Of a stretch of 64,000 bases of DNA, positions 17,499 through 26,044 are shown in pieces. A program made the position numbers and the translations under genes. This stretch comes from Paraburkholderia hayleyella. GTDB lineage: Bacteria > Pseudomonadota > Gammaproteobacteria > Burkholderiales > Burkholderiaceae. The notes beneath the pieces are model-generated. The model had not been told where the DNA came from and did no database searches. It saw only the letters and a program-made list of their open reading frames with translations. The stretch's first letter is position 1; each line of letters starts with the position of its first letter. The stretch covers positions 2,170,001 through 2,234,000 of the forward strand of contig NZ_QPES01000001.1 in assembly GCF_009455685.1 (NCBI RefSeq). Reading direction: 5' to 3'.

Positions 17499-17621
17499 CG
17501 CGACACACAGGCATTGCCGAGACCGTTACCGCACGCGCTGCTGAATTGACTGATACGGGTCATTTTTTCATCCTAGTTTTTCGTTCACGTTCAGTCGAAC
17601 GGCAGCGCGAAAGCCAAAACA

Positions 17622-17659
17622 GGTGCCATGGGCGGAACCTCAGTCCCATTCGTGGCACC
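17622..17659 (+). terminator. Hairpin downstream of copy 3
   Basis: GGTGCCA pairs with TGGCACC across a 24-base loop similar in sequence (GGGCGGAAC... GTCCCATTCG) to those of the two preceding copies. It lies between the plus-strand copy 3 and the end of scoB on the other strand. No long T run is present. Confidence 0.55.
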
Positions 17660-17728
17660 CTTGTTGCCCGCGACCTTCGCGGGCAATCCAATCGCTACAC
17701 GATGCAAACCGTAGCGGGCCACCCGCCT

Positions 17729-18370
17729 TTAGCGCACAGCGCTCACATCAAGCGGCGCCCCCGTGCGCGCGACGATCTCCGCCACGCTCACGCCAGTGGC
17801 CAGCTCAACCACTTTCAGGCCATCAGGCGTCACATCGATCACACCCAGATCCGTAATGATCCGGTCCACCACGCCAACGCCTGTTAGCGGCAAGGTGCAG
17901 GCTTCGAGAATCTTGTGCTGGTCACCCTTGGCCACGTGCTCCATTAGCACCACGACACGCTTGACCCCCGCCACCAGATCCATCGCGCCACCCATCCCCT
18001 TGATCATCTTGCCGGGGATCATCCAGTTCGCCAGATCGCCTGTCTTGCTGATCTGCATGGCGCCGAGAATGGCCAGGTTGATATGACCACCGCGAATCAT
18101 GGCAAACGAATCCGCCGAAGAGAAAATCGACGAGCCCGGCAAGGTCGTCACGGTTTGCTTGCCCGCGTTGATCAGGTCGGCATCGACTTCGTCTTCGGTG
18201 GGTGAAGGGCCAATGCCGAGCAAACCGTTTTCCGACTGGAGCCAGACCTCGACACCGGGCGGCACATGGTTGGCTACGAGTGTCGGCAAGCCGATGCCGA
18301 GATTCACGTAAAAACCGTCTTGCAGTTCCTCTGCAGCACGCGCGGCCATTTCGTCACGAGTCCATGCCAT
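17729..18370 (-). CDS. scoB: 3-oxoacid (succinyl-CoA:acetoacetate) CoA-transferase subunit B
   Basis: This protein has 213 residues from [19 protein letters not shown]; upstream in-frame sequence overlaps scoA and is not conserved. It has the CoA-transferase family I beta-subunit features: [16 protein letters not shown], the catalytic-glutamate segment [10 protein letters not shown], and [13 protein letters not shown]. With ScoA it moves CoA from succinyl-CoA to acetoacetate so that ketone bodies and PHB breakdown products can enter the TCA cycle. The start follows the scoA stop by one base (TGACATG), a tight translational pair. Confidence 0.95.
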   Translation of the reverse strand: MAWTRDEMAARAAEELQDGFYVNLGIGLPTLVANHVPPGVEVWLQSENGLLGIGPSPTEDEVDADLINAGKQTVTTLPGSSIFSSADSFAMIRGGHINLAILGAMQISKTGDLANWMIPGKMIKGMGGAMDLVAGVKRVVVLMEHVAKGDQHKILEACTLPLTGVGVVDRIITDLGVIDVTPDGLKVVELATGVSVAEIVARTGAPLDVSAVR

Positions 18371-18371
18371 G

Positions 18372-19076
18372 TCAGTCTCCTTTCGCGCGAACGATGCGCT
18401 GTTCGATGCGTTTTTCTGGATGTGCGTTGAGCACGATGCGCTGCACGAAAATACCCGGCGTATGAATGGCATCGGGATCAAGCGCGCCAGGTTCGACAAT
18501 TTCTTCGACCTCTGCCACCGTGATCCGCCCCGCCATCGCACACAGCGGATTGAAGTTGCGCGCGGTATGACGATAGATCAGGTTGCCCGCCTTGTCGGCT
18601 TTCCAGGCCTTGACGAGTGCTACATCAGCGGTCAGCGAATGCTCAAGAACATATTGCTTGTCACCAAACTGGCGCGTCTCTTTGCCTTGTGCGATCAGCG
18701 TGCCGTAGCCGGTATTGGTGAAAAATGCCGGAATGCCCGCGCCGCCCGCGCGCAGCTTTTCAGCCAGTGTGCCTTGCGGCGTGAATTCGAGCTCAAGCTC
18801 ACCAGACAGATACTGGCGTTCAAACTCCTTGTTTTCGCCGACATACGACGAAATCATTTTTTTGATCTGCCGTGTGTCGAGCAGCAAACCCAGGCCAAAA
18901 CCATCGACGCCTGCGTTATTGCTGATGCAGGTGAGATCTTTCACCCCTGAATCGCGCAGCGCGCCAATCAGTGCCTCTGGAATGCCGCACAGCCCAAACC
19001 CGCCAACGGCAAATGTCTGGGCATCGTGGACGATGCCTTCGAGTGCGGCAGCCGCACTTTGATAGACCTTGTTCAT
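18372..19076 (-). CDS. scoA: 3-oxoacid CoA-transferase subunit A
   Basis: This protein has 234 residues from [20 protein letters not shown]. Typical alpha-subunit segments are visible: [20 protein letters not shown], the [15 protein letters not shown] stretch, [13 protein letters not shown] and [19 protein letters not shown]. It pairs with ScoB as the heteromeric SCOT enzyme. The gene pair is divergent from a PAS-LuxR regulator at 19249, which is a likely local controller. Confidence 0.95.
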   Translation of the reverse strand: MNKVYQSAAAALEGIVHDAQTFAVGGFGLCGIPEALIGALRDSGVKDLTCISNNAGVDGFGLGLLLDTRQIKKMISSYVGENKEFERQYLSGELELEFTPQGTLAEKLRAGGAGIPAFFTNTGYGTLIAQGKETRQFGDKQYVLEHSLTADVALVKAWKADKAGNLIYRHTARNFNPLCAMAGRITVAEVEEIVEPGALDPDAIHTPGIFVQRIVLNAHPEKRIEQRIVRAKGD

Positions 19077-19248
19077 CAATATGTTCCTTGCTTCCTGAAG
19101 TGCTTCCCGAGAGATTCGACAAGCAACGTGGCAACGGGCTGCACCATGGCCGCATGATGCGCTCCAAAGGGTACGCTGCCACCGCCTTGCGGCACAATAC
19201 GCACAATTACATAAGTAGTCACCGCCAGCCAGCACCTGCTTCTTCGCC

Positions 19249-19794
19249 ATGCCTGTTCTTGATTACCAGACTGCTTTTCATCTCGCGCCCGTGGGCCTCG
19301 TGCTGTCACGCGAGCGCACCATCCAGGACTGCAACGAGCCGCTCGCTGTGATTTTCGGCTACTCGCGCGCGGCACTGCTGGGACAGTCGTTTCAACTGCT
19401 CTATCCCTCCGCAGATGAGTTCGAACGCATGGGAGAGCGTATTTCACCGATCATGAGCGCCCAGGGCAGCTACGCCGATGACCGCATCATGAAGCGCGCT
19501 AACGGAGAACTGTTCTGGTGCCATGTGACGGGACGCTCGCTCGAACTGACGCAACCGCATGCCGCCGGTGTCTGGACCTTCGAAGACCTGAGCGCGACGC
19601 GCCGGGTCACCGTTGAGCTCACCCCGCGTGAGCGGGAAATCGCGGCCCAGCTCGCCACCGGCAAAACCAGCAAGCAAATTGGCCGGACACTCGAAATCAG
19701 CCCTCGCACGGTTGATGTTTATCGTGCACGGCTGATGCGCAAGTACGGTTCAACGAATACCACCGAGCTACTGCAACGTCTGCTCAGACATTGA
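19249..19794 (+). CDS. PAS-domain LuxR-type transcriptional regulator
   Basis: This protein has 181 residues. A PAS domain covers about residues 5-115 (FHLAPVGLVLSRERTIQDCN, FGYSRAALLGQSF, ERMGERISPIM, RIMKRANGELFWCHVTG) and a LuxR/GerE helix-turn-helix covers the C-terminus (LTPREREIAAQLATGKTSKQ, then IGRTLEISPRTVDVYRARLM). There is no receiver domain, so it is not a classical response regulator; the PAS domain may sense a small molecule or redox signal directly. It is divergent from scoAB, 172 bases away, and such pairs are common in this family, suggesting control of the CoA-transferase genes. Confidence 0.9.
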   Translation: MPVLDYQTAFHLAPVGLVLSRERTIQDCNEPLAVIFGYSRAALLGQSFQLLYPSADEFERMGERISPIMSAQGSYADDRIMKRANGELFWCHVTGRSLELTQPHAAGVWTFEDLSATRRVTVELTPREREIAAQLATGKTSKQIGRTLEISPRTVDVYRARLMRKYGSTNTTELLQRLLRH

Positions 19795-19874
19795 GCGCGC
19801 AGGAAGCGTGCGTCTCCAGGCCCTGGCGTCTTGCGCCAGAGCCCTGGCCAACCCGCTCAAACGCAAATACAAAA

Positions 19875-20351
19875 TCAGGCCTGGATGGCACGTTCAATGG
19901 CCGCCCGCAACACATCCGGCACCGGTACCGATTTACCTGCTGCGTAATCAATCCATACGCAACGCGCCGTACCCTGGGCATACAGCGTCTGCGGCTCGTC
20001 GGCACGCGTTAGCTCGAAGCGGGTGTCAAAGCTGCTGCGCCCCGGGCGGGCCGCGCTCATTCGGCCAATGACGTCCCCCGGATAATGCAATTGCCGTAAA
20101 AATTCCATCGACGCATTCACCAGTACCGGGCCCTGCCCCGCCTGACGGCTATCCGCGAGATCGAGCTGCTCGAACCAGCTGATCCGCACCTGCTCCATGT
20201 AGCGGAAGTACACGGTGTTATTGACGTGGCCAAAGGCGTCCATATCGCCCCAGCGAATCGGCAGCGACATCTGAAAAACTGCGTGGTAATCGTTCATCGC
20301 GTTCATCGCGTTCATCGCGTTCATCGCGTTCATCGCATTCATCGTGTTCAC
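19875..20351 (-). CDS. 4HBT-type acyl-CoA thioesterase with MNA repeat at N-terminus
   Basis: The conserved hotdog domain is YHAVFQMSLPIRWGDMDAFG, then HVNNTVYFRYMEQVR, where the Asp of WGDMDAFGHVNN is the usual catalytic residue of 4-hydroxybenzoyl-CoA thioesterase-like enzymes. About 155 residues in all. The frame starts with seven successive ATG-AAC units (MNT, five MNA, MND) made by a 9-base tandem repeat, so the true start is ambiguous among seven ATGs and only the last few may be needed. It is cytoplasmic and hydrolyses a thioester of unknown acyl chain. The SDR gene lies 62 bases upstream on the same strand. Confidence 0.88.
   Translation of the reverse strand: MNTMNAMNAMNAMNAMNAMNDYHAVFQMSLPIRWGDMDAFGHVNNTVYFRYMEQVRISWFEQLDLADSRQAGQGPVLVNASMEFLRQLHYPGDVIGRMSAARPGRSSFDTRFELTRADEPQTLYAQGTARCVWIDYAAGKSVPVPDVLRAAIERAIQA
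20289..20351 (-). repeat. 9-bp tandem repeat creating serial start codons
   Basis: Seven 9-base units, the middle five ATGAACGCG on the coding strand and the ends slightly diverged (ATGAACACG, ATGAACGAT), cover the first 21 codons of the thioesterase. Each carries an in-frame ATG, so copy-number change would not break the frame. Confidence 0.95.
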
Positions 20352-20413
20352 CGTGTTTCATCAGCCAATGGAAACAGGAGGCAGAGCAGGTGGCCGGACA
20401 CCTTCATGTCGCC

Positions 20414-21190
20414 TCAAACCAGCCCGAAACCATCGTCGGCGGTAATGATCGAGCCGTTAATAAATTGCGACTCATCGGCTGCAAGCAGCAGCAACAGGCC
20501 GTCGAGGTCTTCAGGTACGCCCACTCGTTGTCGTGGCAGTTGCGCAATCAGTTTTTGCCCCTGCTCCGTGGCCCAGCGGTGATGATTGAGTTCGGTGTCG
20601 ATGTAGCCCGGGCAGATCGCGTTCACGTTGATGCCATGACGTCCCCACTCCTGCGCCATCGCCCGGGTCATGTGGATCACCGCGGCCTTGCTCATCGAAT
20701 ACAGGCCAATTTGCGGCAACACGCGCATGCCTGCCACCGAAGCAATGTTGATAATCCGGTAGCCCGGCTTGGTGACGCTGTCGTTGCGCCGGAGCATGCG
20801 TTTGGCGACTTCCTGCGCGACAAAAAAAGCCCCGCGGGTATTGGTGTCGAAAATGAATTCGAAATCAGCAGGGGTGACCTCGGCAAGTTTCTGATGAGCC
20901 GAAACACCTGAATTGTTCACCAGGATATCGATCGTGCCCGCTTCGGTTTCCGCATGCGCGATGGCGGACTTGATGCTTTGATAATCGGTGACGTCCAGCG
21001 ACACCACGTGCGCGGCACCACCCGACGCTTCGATTTCGGCACGCAGCTCTTTAAGCCGTTCCGTGCGGCGACTGGCCAGCACAACCTTCGCACCCGCTTG
21101 CGAGAGCACTTGTGCAAACCGCTTGCCCAACCCGCTCGACGCGCCAGTAATCAGCGCAACTTTGCCTTCCAGATTAATCGAACGGCCCAT
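20414..21190 (-). CDS. Short-chain dehydrogenase/reductase (SDR)
   Basis: This protein has 258 residues and is a classical SDR. The nucleotide-binding motif is LITGASSGLGKRFAQVL (TGxxxGxG), followed by LDVTD, NNSGVSAHQKLAEV (NNxG), INIASVAGM with the catalytic Ser region, and the YSMSK active-site Tyr-Lys pair; INVNAICPGYIDTEL follows. The R at the end of the second strand (ASRRTERLKEL) suggests NADP preference. The substrate is unknown. It lies upstream of the thioesterase on the same strand and the two may act together on acyl thioesters. Confidence 0.9.
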   Translation of the reverse strand: MGRSINLEGKVALITGASSGLGKRFAQVLSQAGAKVVLASRRTERLKELRAEIEASGGAAHVVSLDVTDYQSIKSAIAHAETEAGTIDILVNNSGVSAHQKLAEVTPADFEFIFDTNTRGAFFVAQEVAKRMLRRNDSVTKPGYRIINIASVAGMRVLPQIGLYSMSKAAVIHMTRAMAQEWGRHGINVNAICPGYIDTELNHHRWATEQGQKLIAQLPRQRVGVPEDLDGLLLLLAADESQFINGSIITADDGFGLV

Positions 21191-21455
21191 GTCATTCCTT
21201 CATTTCAATAGTTTCGAGTAGTAACGCAAACTGCTGCGGCCAGGCCGCAAACGATGCGGAGAAAAGATAGTGTAAGAGGCGCGATGAAAGACCCGACGAA
21301 CCTGCGACACCGTATCACACCAATAGAACGATCGTGCTAATTCATGCGCATCCGGTTGCGGCGTCCGGACCGTTCGCTGACAATACGTCCCCGTGTGGTC
21401 CCCAAAGAATCCCCAACCATCTCGAAAAAGTATTTTAACGGCAAGAGGAGCATCA

Positions 21456-23129
21456 ATGACCCCCGCAAGCCTCATCGAGCAGTACGGCCCGCGCGAATCC
21501 ATGGAATACGACGTGGTGATCGTCGGAGGTGGCCCGGCAGGCTTGTCCGCGGCGATCCGGCTCAAACAGCTGGCGCTGGCAAAAGGCGTCGAAACCAGTG
21601 TGTGCATCCTCGAAAAAGGCTCGGAAATCGGCGCACATATTTTGTCAGGGGCGGTGATGGACCCGCGCGCGCTGACCGAACTCATCCCCGAATGGAAAGA
21701 AAAAGGCGCGCCACTGAATGTCGAGGTCAGCGAGGACCGTTTCATTTTTCTCGGCGAGCGCAGCGCCAGGCAGGTGCCGCACTGGGCCCTGCCCGCGATT
21801 TTTCGCAACGAGGGCAACTACGTCGTCAGCCTGGCGAATGTCGCGCGCTGGCTCGGGCAACAGGCAGAGGCGTTAGGCGTCGAGATTTTCCCCGGCTTTC
21901 CCGCAGCGGAAGTGCTGTATCACGAGGATGGTTCGGTCAAGGGCGTGGTCACCGGCAACATGGGCATCGGCCGCGACGGCCAGCCCACGGAGAATTTCCA
22001 GCTCGGCATGGAACTGCATGCGAAATACACGCTGTTTTGTGAAGGTGCGCGCGGCCACCTCGGGCGCCAGCTTCACGAGCGCTTCCAGCTGCGCGATGGC
22101 GCCGATCCGCAGACGTATGGCATTGGCCTCAAGGAACTATGGGAAATCGACCCGTCCATGCACCAACCCGGCCTCGTGCTCCACACCGCCGGCTGGCCGC
22201 TCAAAAACGATACCTATGGCGGCTCGTTCCTTTATCACATGGATCACAACCAGGTCATGATCGGTTTTGTCGTAGGGCTGGGCTATTCCAATCCCTATCT
22301 GTCGCCCTTCGAAGAATTTCAGCGCTACAAGACTCATCCCGCGATTCGCACTTTTTTGCAAGGCGGCAAACGCGTGTCGTATGGCGCGCGGGCCATTACG
22401 GCGGGCGGCCTGATGTCACTGCCCAAGCTGGTGTTTCCGGGTGGCGCGCTGGTGGGAGACGATGCGGGCTTTCTCAATGCCTCGCGCATCAAGGGCAGCC
22501 ACGCTGCGATCAAGACCGGCATGCTGGCGGCGCAGGCGGCCTTCGAGGCGCTGGCCGCCGGACGTGCGGCAGACGAGCTCAGTGCCTATCCAGAAGCCTT
22601 CCGCCAATCCTGGCTGCATACTGAGCTGCATCGCGCCCGCAACTTCAAGCAGTGGATGAGCCGGGGCCTGTATCTGGGCACGCTGATGGTGGGCCTCGAG
22701 CAAAAACTGTTAGGCGGCAATGTGCCCTGGACGCTGCATCACAAGCATGCAGATCACGAAATGCTCAAGCCCGCCTCGCAATGTCAGCCCATTGAGTACC
22801 CGAAACCCGATGGCAAGCTGACCTTCGACCGGCTCTCGTCGGTGTTTATTTCGAATACCCATCACGAAGAAAATCAGCCGTCGCACCTGACGCTCAAGGA
22901 TGCAACGGTTCCCATCAACGTCAACTGGCGTACCTATGCGGGCCCTGAGAGCCGCTACTGCCCGGCTGCCGTTTATGAATTCGTCAAGAACAACGACGGT
23001 AACGAACAACTCGTCATCAATGCGCAAAATTGCGTGCATTGCAAAACCTGCGACATCAAGGACCCCACGCAAAACATTGTGTGGGTGACGCCGGAAGGCG
23101 GCGGTGGACCGAACTACCCCAATATGTGA
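21456..23129 (+). CDS. Electron transfer flavoprotein-ubiquinone oxidoreductase
   Basis: This protein has 557 residues, the usual ETF-QO length, from MTPASLIEQYGPRESMEYDV after GGCAAGAGGAGC. The FAD-binding site is VVIVGGGPAGLSAAIRLKQL; the middle contains HILSGAVMDPRAL and the ubiquinone-binding region; the C-terminus carries the 4Fe-4S ligands (RYCPAAVYEF, then NCVHCKTCDIKDPTQNI). It passes electrons from ETF (fatty-acid and amino-acid oxidation) to the quinone pool at the inner membrane. It stands alone on the plus strand. Confidence 0.96.
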   Translation: MTPASLIEQYGPRESMEYDVVIVGGGPAGLSAAIRLKQLALAKGVETSVCILEKGSEIGAHILSGAVMDPRALTELIPEWKEKGAPLNVEVSEDRFIFLGERSARQVPHWALPAIFRNEGNYVVSLANVARWLGQQAEALGVEIFPGFPAAEVLYHEDGSVKGVVTGNMGIGRDGQPTENFQLGMELHAKYTLFCEGARGHLGRQLHERFQLRDGADPQTYGIGLKELWEIDPSMHQPGLVLHTAGWPLKNDTYGGSFLYHMDHNQVMIGFVVGLGYSNPYLSPFEEFQRYKTHPAIRTFLQGGKRVSYGARAITAGGLMSLPKLVFPGGALVGDDAGFLNASRIKGSHAAIKTGMLAAQAAFEALAAGRAADELSAYPEAFRQSWLHTELHRARNFKQWMSRGLYLGTLMVGLEQKLLGGNVPWTLHHKHADHEMLKPASQCQPIEYPKPDGKLTFDRLSSVFISNTHHEENQPSHLTLKDATVPINVNWRTYAGPESRYCPAAVYEFVKNNDGNEQLVINAQNCVHCKTCDIKDPTQNIVWVTPEGGGGPNYPNM

Positions 23130-23200
23130 GACCTGTCACCTGTCACACGCAAGCGAACCCCGGCGCAAAGCCATCTCGCGCCGGGAAGCTAGCGTACATG

Positions 23201-24691
23201 TCACTGCACCTCACCAGGGCGGGAGCTAGCGAGCGCCACCAATTTTTGCCGCACCCGTTCCAGCACGGGCGCCCAGGCGCCGATCTCAGGCTGGCGCAGG
23301 AGTTCGATGGAATCGTACCAGGGCGTGCGCTGGTTCTGATGGCCCCAGAACCACGCCGAGATGTAATCGATCATCAGGCAGGTGGGGACACCCAACGCGC
23401 CAGCCAGATGGGCAGGCCCGCTATCGATCGTCACGACCAGATCCAGGTTGACCAGCAACGCGGCCACATCGTCAAAACCCGTTTCGAACTGCGCGGTCAG
23501 ATCGATGACCTCCATGCCGCGTGTGCGCCATTGCTCCACGGTGCTCCCCCGCCCAGGCGAAAGCGCGAAGAAGGTGACGCCAGGCACCTGTAACAGGGGC
23601 TCAAGCTGCTCAGGCGCCATGGAGCGGCGCGCATCGCGGATGTGACCCGGATTGCCGTTCCACACCAGTCCGACCTTGGGTCGCCCCTCCGCTGCCACAG
23701 CGCTCACCCGTTCACGCCAGCGTGCGGCGCGCTCCGGATCAGCGCTCAGATAGGGCTGACCCCAGCCCTCGGCACTGAACACGCCGAGGCGCAGCGGCAG
23801 GCTCATCAGCCCGCAGTGGAAATCGGGATGCGTTTCAAGGGACGTTTCAAGCACTAGATCATCAGGCAGCATGCGTTCAATCAGATGCCGCAGCGGCCCG
23901 TCATGGCCGAAAATCACCCGCCCGCCCTCGCTGCGGGCCCGTTGCGCCAGCAGCGGCAAAAACCGCACAGCCCATAGGCAATCGCCCAGGCCCTGCTCGC
24001 CGTACACCACCAGCACCTTGCCCGCGAGGGATTCCCCCTGCCAATACGGGCTTTGCTTCGCCAGTACATGCTGCGCGCTGCGCGGGTTGTCAGCGAACGC
24101 GACGCGGACCTCATAGCGCGGCCAGCCAGCCGCATAGTCGGCGTTGTATAACTCGAGTTCGGACAAATCGAAACGCGTATAAATATTGTCCGGCTCGAGC
24201 GCGAGCGCATGCCTTAGCCCGGCCTCCGCTTCGGCAAAACGGCCTTGCTCCTTGAAAGACAACGCGAGCTTGTGATGCGTGAGCGGATCGTCAGGGCGCA
24301 AACGCACGACTTCACGCAAAAGCCGCTCGGCCTCGGCAAATTCATTTTTGGACTGCAACGCCGCGGCGCGCCACATCAACGCGTTCACATCCGTCGCGTC
24401 TTGCTGCAGCAAAACCGAGGTGGCCTCTTCGACCAAACTCCAGGCGCGCAGCCCAAAGGCCGTCTGGCCAATCGTGGACAGCAGCGCAGGTGCGCACGAG
24501 GCATCCATCTGATAAGCCAGCACGAGTGCCATCAAGGCCATCTGCCGCCGCTGGGAATCCGCTGCGGGATGTTGCAAGAGCGCCTGGCCCAGCAAAAACC
24601 AGTCGGTGGCGCGGGCCTCAGGCGATGTCGTGCGAGCAGACAAGCGTTCTATTTCACGCTCGAGGTCTGCCAAAGGAAGGTTTTGCGTCAT
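23201..24691 (-). CDS. TPR protein with glycosyltransferase family 9-like domain
   Basis: This protein has 496 residues. The N-terminal half (about 1-190) is made of TPR-like helices (for example FAEAERLLREVVRLRPDDP and FAEAEAGLRHALALEPDN). The C-terminal half resembles ADP-heptose-type GT-B enzymes: VLVVYGEQGLGDCLWAVRFL near residue 230, PKVGLVWNGNPGHIRDARRS, and the family 9 signature VTIDSGPAHLAGALGVPT with the conserved Asp and His. Such TPR-GT9 proteins are common in Burkholderia; acceptors have not been settled. It has no signal peptide. It lies between etf-qo and aroC, 46 bases after aroC on the same strand, with no clear functional link. Confidence 0.85.
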   Translation of the reverse strand: MTQNLPLADLEREIERLSARTTSPEARATDWFLLGQALLQHPAADSQRRQMALMALVLAYQMDASCAPALLSTIGQTAFGLRAWSLVEEATSVLLQQDATDVNALMWRAAALQSKNEFAEAERLLREVVRLRPDDPLTHHKLALSFKEQGRFAEAEAGLRHALALEPDNIYTRFDLSELELYNADYAAGWPRYEVRVAFADNPRSAQHVLAKQSPYWQGESLAGKVLVVYGEQGLGDCLWAVRFLPLLAQRARSEGGRVIFGHDGPLRHLIERMLPDDLVLETSLETHPDFHCGLMSLPLRLGVFSAEGWGQPYLSADPERAARWRERVSAVAAEGRPKVGLVWNGNPGHIRDARRSMAPEQLEPLLQVPGVTFFALSPGRGSTVEQWRTRGMEVIDLTAQFETGFDDVAALLVNLDLVVTIDSGPAHLAGALGVPTCLMIDYISAWFWGHQNQRTPWYDSIELLRQPEIGAWAPVLERVRQKLVALASSRPGEVQ

Positions 24692-24737
24692 TGTGACCGG
24701 GACATTCTGCTATTCAAGAGGAGCGCATAAGAAGCGC

Positions 24738-25838
24738 TTAAGGGGCGCTGGCGGCAATTCGAGGGGTCTCGACCTCGACCTCGCCGCATTGCGCACGATG
24801 GCGCAAGGCGTGGTCGATCAACACGAGAGCGAGCATCGCCTCGGCGATGGGCGTGGCGCGAATCCCGACACACGGATCATGCCGCCCAAAGGTTTCGACC
24901 ACGGCGGGCTGCCCCGCTTTATCAATCGAGCGGCGCGGCGTGCGAATGCTCGACGTGGGTTTGATCGCCAGCGATACCGTGATGTCCTGTCCCGTCGAAA
25001 TCCCGCCGAGAATGCCGCCCGCATGATTGCCAACGAAGCCCTCCGGCGTCAGTTCATCGCCATGCACCGAGCCACGCTGCGCGATGCTGGCGAAACCCGC
25101 GCCAATCTCGATGCCCTTCACCGCGTTGATGCCCATCATCGCGTGCGCGATGTCGGCATCGAGCCGGTCGAACAAGGGTTCGCCCAGCCCAACCGGCACC
25201 CCCGAGGCGACCACGTTGATCCGTGCGCCAATCGAATCGCCGTCCCGGCGCAAGGCATCGACATAGGCTTCGAGCTCGGGCACCAAAGCCGCATTGGCGG
25301 CAAAAAAGGGATTTTCACGCACATGCGACCAGTCGACGAAAGGCACCTCAATCTCGCCTAACGCCGCCATGTAACCGCGAATCCCGATGCCCATGCGCTC
25401 GCGCAGCCATTTTTTCGCCACGGCTCCAGCAGCCACGGTGGCAGCGGTCAGGCGCGCCGACGAGCGGCCGCCCCCGCGATAGTCGCGGATACCGTACTTC
25501 TGCCAGTAGGTGTAATCGGCGTGACCAGGGCGAAAGGTTTCGGTGAGATTGCCGTAGTCACCGCTGCGCTGGTCGGTGTTGCGGATCAGAAGGGCGATCG
25601 GTACGCCCGTTGTCTGCCCTGCGAAAACACCCGAGAGAATCTCAACCCGGTCTGCCTCCTGACGCTGCGTCACGTGACGCGACGTGCCCGGCTTGCGGCG
25701 ATCGAGTTCTAGCTGGATGTCGTCCTCGACGAGGGCCATACCGGGCGGGCAACCGTCGATCACGCAACCCAGCGCGGGGCCGTGAGACTCGCCAAAGGTG
25801 GTAACGGTGAAAAGCTTACCGAGCGTATTGCCGGACAT
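24738..25838 (-). CDS. aroC: Chorismate synthase
   Basis: This protein has 366 residues. It starts [20 protein letters not shown] (conserved GESHG), then [20 protein letters not shown], the [14 protein letters not shown] motif near residue 125, [13 protein letters not shown] and the C-terminal [17 protein letters not shown]. All are diagnostic of AroC, which converts 5-enolpyruvylshikimate-3-phosphate to chorismate with reduced FMN. It is the last step of the shared aromatic pathway. Confidence 0.98.
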   Translation of the reverse strand: MSGNTLGKLFTVTTFGESHGPALGCVIDGCPPGMALVEDDIQLELDRRKPGTSRHVTQRQEADRVEILSGVFAGQTTGVPIALLIRNTDQRSGDYGNLTETFRPGHADYTYWQKYGIRDYRGGGRSSARLTAATVAAGAVAKKWLRERMGIGIRGYMAALGEIEVPFVDWSHVRENPFFAANAALVPELEAYVDALRRDGDSIGARINVVASGVPVGLGEPLFDRLDADIAHAMMGINAVKGIEIGAGFASIAQRGSVHGDELTPEGFVGNHAGGILGGISTGQDITVSLAIKPTSSIRTPRRSIDKAGQPAVVETFGRHDPCVGIRATPIAEAMLALVLIDHALRHRAQCGEVEVETPRIAASAP

Positions 25839-26044
25839 GATGGAGGTCCAAAAAAAGCGGAAATAAACAAATAGACAGCACGGAAGCCGCCATTATGCCA
25901 GCCGTGTCCGGGGCAATTGGGGCCGGTCGGGGCCGGTCGGGGCCCGCTTCAGCACAGAACAGGTATGCGGCGGGGAGGTGAGGAGGCGGGGAGGCGGGAT
26001 TTCGAAGCGGATCTTAGCCCCGGATCTTAGCCCCCTACCCCGCG
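25839..26044. repeat. Short G-rich direct repeats between plsC fusion and aroC
   Basis: About 206 bases without a gene. It contains GGGGCCGGTC in two full copies plus a partial (about 25920-25946), a run of GGCGGGGAGG-type repeats (about 25971-25997), and GGATCTTAGCCCC twice (about 26011-26035). The GC-rich mini-repeats have no evident function. Confidence 0.6.
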
